Positions 63,145 to 64,000 of a stretch of DNA of 64,000 nt are shown here, piece by piece. Position 1 is the first letter of the stretch. Each line of letters starts with the position of its first letter. A program made the position numbers and the translations under genes. The DNA is from Paracyclopina nana (lineage: Eukaryota; Arthropoda; Copepoda; Cyclopoida; Cyclopettidae). The DNA lies in NCBI GenBank assembly GCA_019096065.1, contig JAGUCH010000003.1:5332001-5396000 (forward strand), in the 5' to 3' direction. The notes under the pieces are model-generated. The model saw only the letters and a list, made by a program, of their open reading frames with translations. It searched no databases and was not told where the DNA came from.

Positions 63145-64000
63145 TTACAAGAATAGAGACGAAAAAGAGACATTAATGAGAACGTCGTCAAAAAGCACTC
63201 CTTTGCCGTACACTTTCTTTTTGACAATTGTGTAGGTCTCGTCTGGAATTTCTCTGATGAATGTTCTCACACCTATCTTCTCAAAATTCAAGTGAGGAGC
63301 ATCGTCGTGGAAGTACTCTTCTGTTTCTAACTTGACGCAACTGTAACCGTCATTTGAGACGTCACAAACACGGTAGAAGTTGTAGGTGCCATCTATCAAC
63401 GCAAAAATAATGTTGTCTTGTGATCTTGTTTTCTTAGGCTCTGCAGAAACACGAACATTTCTGTCACAATAGTGATCCACAAATTTCGAAATGAAAAGTC
63501 GTTGCATAGCAGTCTTTGGGAAGCTACAAGTATTATTTGTAAGTGACTTGATCACACGTTGAAATTCAGCTTCAAATCTTTCGGCACTGATGTCGTCCAG
63601 TTTTTTGGTTTTACGCACTTCAAATAAATGATAGTAAATGTGTACATTGTAGCTACAGTTTTTAACACCAAATTGCTCTTCGAACTGGCCATAAAAGTCA
63701 ATGTGAAGCTGCTCTAGATATTCAACCTTGAACTTCTCGTACATTCGCTGTGGCAGTAACGCTGCAATAGTTAAGTAGGCATAAGTTAGCCACATTTTTC
63801 GAAGGGGCCTGTTTTCCGATCCTTGGAGAGCGTTCGCAAAGATTATAAACCCACATGTGAGAAGGCTGAGAAACTCCTCTGATTTGTAATGCGTAAAGCA
63901 AGTCTCCAAGCAACGAGGACGTCTGCTAAATTCGGTAGGAATTGACATGACTTTCCATTTGCTGTCAAATTTTCTGACAATCTCAAGAGCAGTTCGTGAA
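63145..64000 (-). CDS. Transposase-associated protein of an EnSpm-like element, C-terminal part
   Basis: The open frame continues to the window edge, so the 5' part is missing; about 284 residues are readable. The pattern PTEFSRRPRCLETCFTHYKS, then EEFLSLLTCGFIIFANALQG, LRKMWLTYAYLTIAALLP, then YNVHIYYHLFEVRKTKKLDD and ISAERFEAEFQRVIKSL, matches the conserved C-terminal region seen after the catalytic core of animal EnSpm/CACTA-like transposases. In that region an RLPR motif and a YNxHxxxHL motif recur. The sequence is intact over the visible part. The transposase catalytic core itself would lie outside the window. Confidence is moderate because this rests on motif memory. Confidence 0.6.
   Translation of the reverse strand, partial: SRTALEIVRKFDSKWKVMSIPTEFSRRPRCLETCFTHYKSEEFLSLLTCGFIIFANALQGSENRPLRKMWLTYAYLTIAALLPQRMYEKFKVEYLEQLHIDFYGQFEEQFGVKNCSYNVHIYYHLFEVRKTKKLDDISAERFEAEFQRVIKSLTNNTCSFPKTAMQRLFISKFVDHYCDRNVRVSAEPKKTRSQDNIIFALIDGTYNFYRVCDVSNDGYSCVKLETEEYFHDDAPHLNFEKIGVRTFIREIPDETYTIVKKKVYGKGVLFDDVLINVSFSSLFL

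Larger units (their letters stand above)
62805..64000 (-). mobile_element. EnSpm/CACTA-like DNA transposon, 3' part (runs off the window)
   Basis: A transposase-type ORF (63145 to beyond 64000) read leftwards is followed by about 340 bp of non-coding DNA rich in ACGTATAC and TACGTT words. Near-duplicate blocks lie at 62829-62871 and 62883-62941. Such subterminal repeats are typical of EnSpm/CACTA elements. The first CACTG word on the plus strand (CACTGCCGTGG at 62805) is my guess for the terminus. The other end is outside the window, so TIR and target duplication cannot be checked. Confidence 0.5.

Overview
This 64-kb window is nuclear DNA from an animal, almost certainly an arthropod. It carries ordinary eukaryotic genes with GT-AG introns. 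Three families point to arthropods: an insect/crustacean-type chemosensory protein (OS-D/CSP), a ZAD-domain C2H2 zinc-finger gene, and a clear Cadherin-87A orthologue. RAD52, which Drosophila lacks, is present. The genome is compact: most of about 59 introns placed by hand are 50-65 nt, gene ends nearly touch or overlap, and two genes sit inside introns of others. A small-genome crustacean or early-branching hexapod fits, but the species cannot be fixed from sequence alone. Exon borders were read by eye and checked by reading frame; expect occasional errors of a few bases.

Layout, 1-31 kb: partial XK-related scramblase (+) facing UDP-glucose dehydrogenase (-); ORC4 (+); a gene-poor 2.2 kb; an intronless orphan seven-TM protein (+); survivin (-); Cadherin-87A (-, 7.5 kb) with a non-autonomous hAT element in one intron; a ZAD zinc-finger gene (+) whose first intron holds a complete Gfo/Idh/MocA oxidoreductase gene (+); IFT20 (-), whose stop overlaps that of the zinc-finger gene; TMEM145/GPR180-like (+); B9D1 (+); choline-phosphate cytidylyltransferase (-); intronless RAD52 (+).

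Layout, 31-64 kb: CACHD1 (-, intronless); CDC16/APC6 (+); enoyl-CoA isomerase (-); CDC123 (+); a leucine-rich-repeat gene (-); TFIP11 (+); malic enzyme (-); a chemosensory protein (+, three small exons); SYF2 (+); ribosomal protein eL19 (-); Nup188 (+) with a complete eight-exon MFSD6-like transporter on the opposite strand inside an intron; an SDR dehydrogenase (+); an unknown signal-peptide/TM protein (-); and, at the right edge, the 3' part of an EnSpm/CACTA-like DNA transposon (-).

The genes are mainly housekeeping and do not form one pathway. Some themes recur: cell cycle and replication (ORC4, survivin, CDC16, CDC123, RAD52), cilia (IFT20, B9D1), splicing (TFIP11, SYF2), and lipid or sugar metabolism (UGDH, PCYT1, ECI, malic enzyme, SDR). 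I found no phage, CRISPR, viral or bacterial-type system and no convincing tRNA or rRNA gene. The most unusual content is architectural: nested genes, shared stop codons, stop codons inside poly(A) hexamers, three GC-AG introns, one intron flanked by a 15-bp direct repeat, and stop-free introns whose length is a multiple of three.
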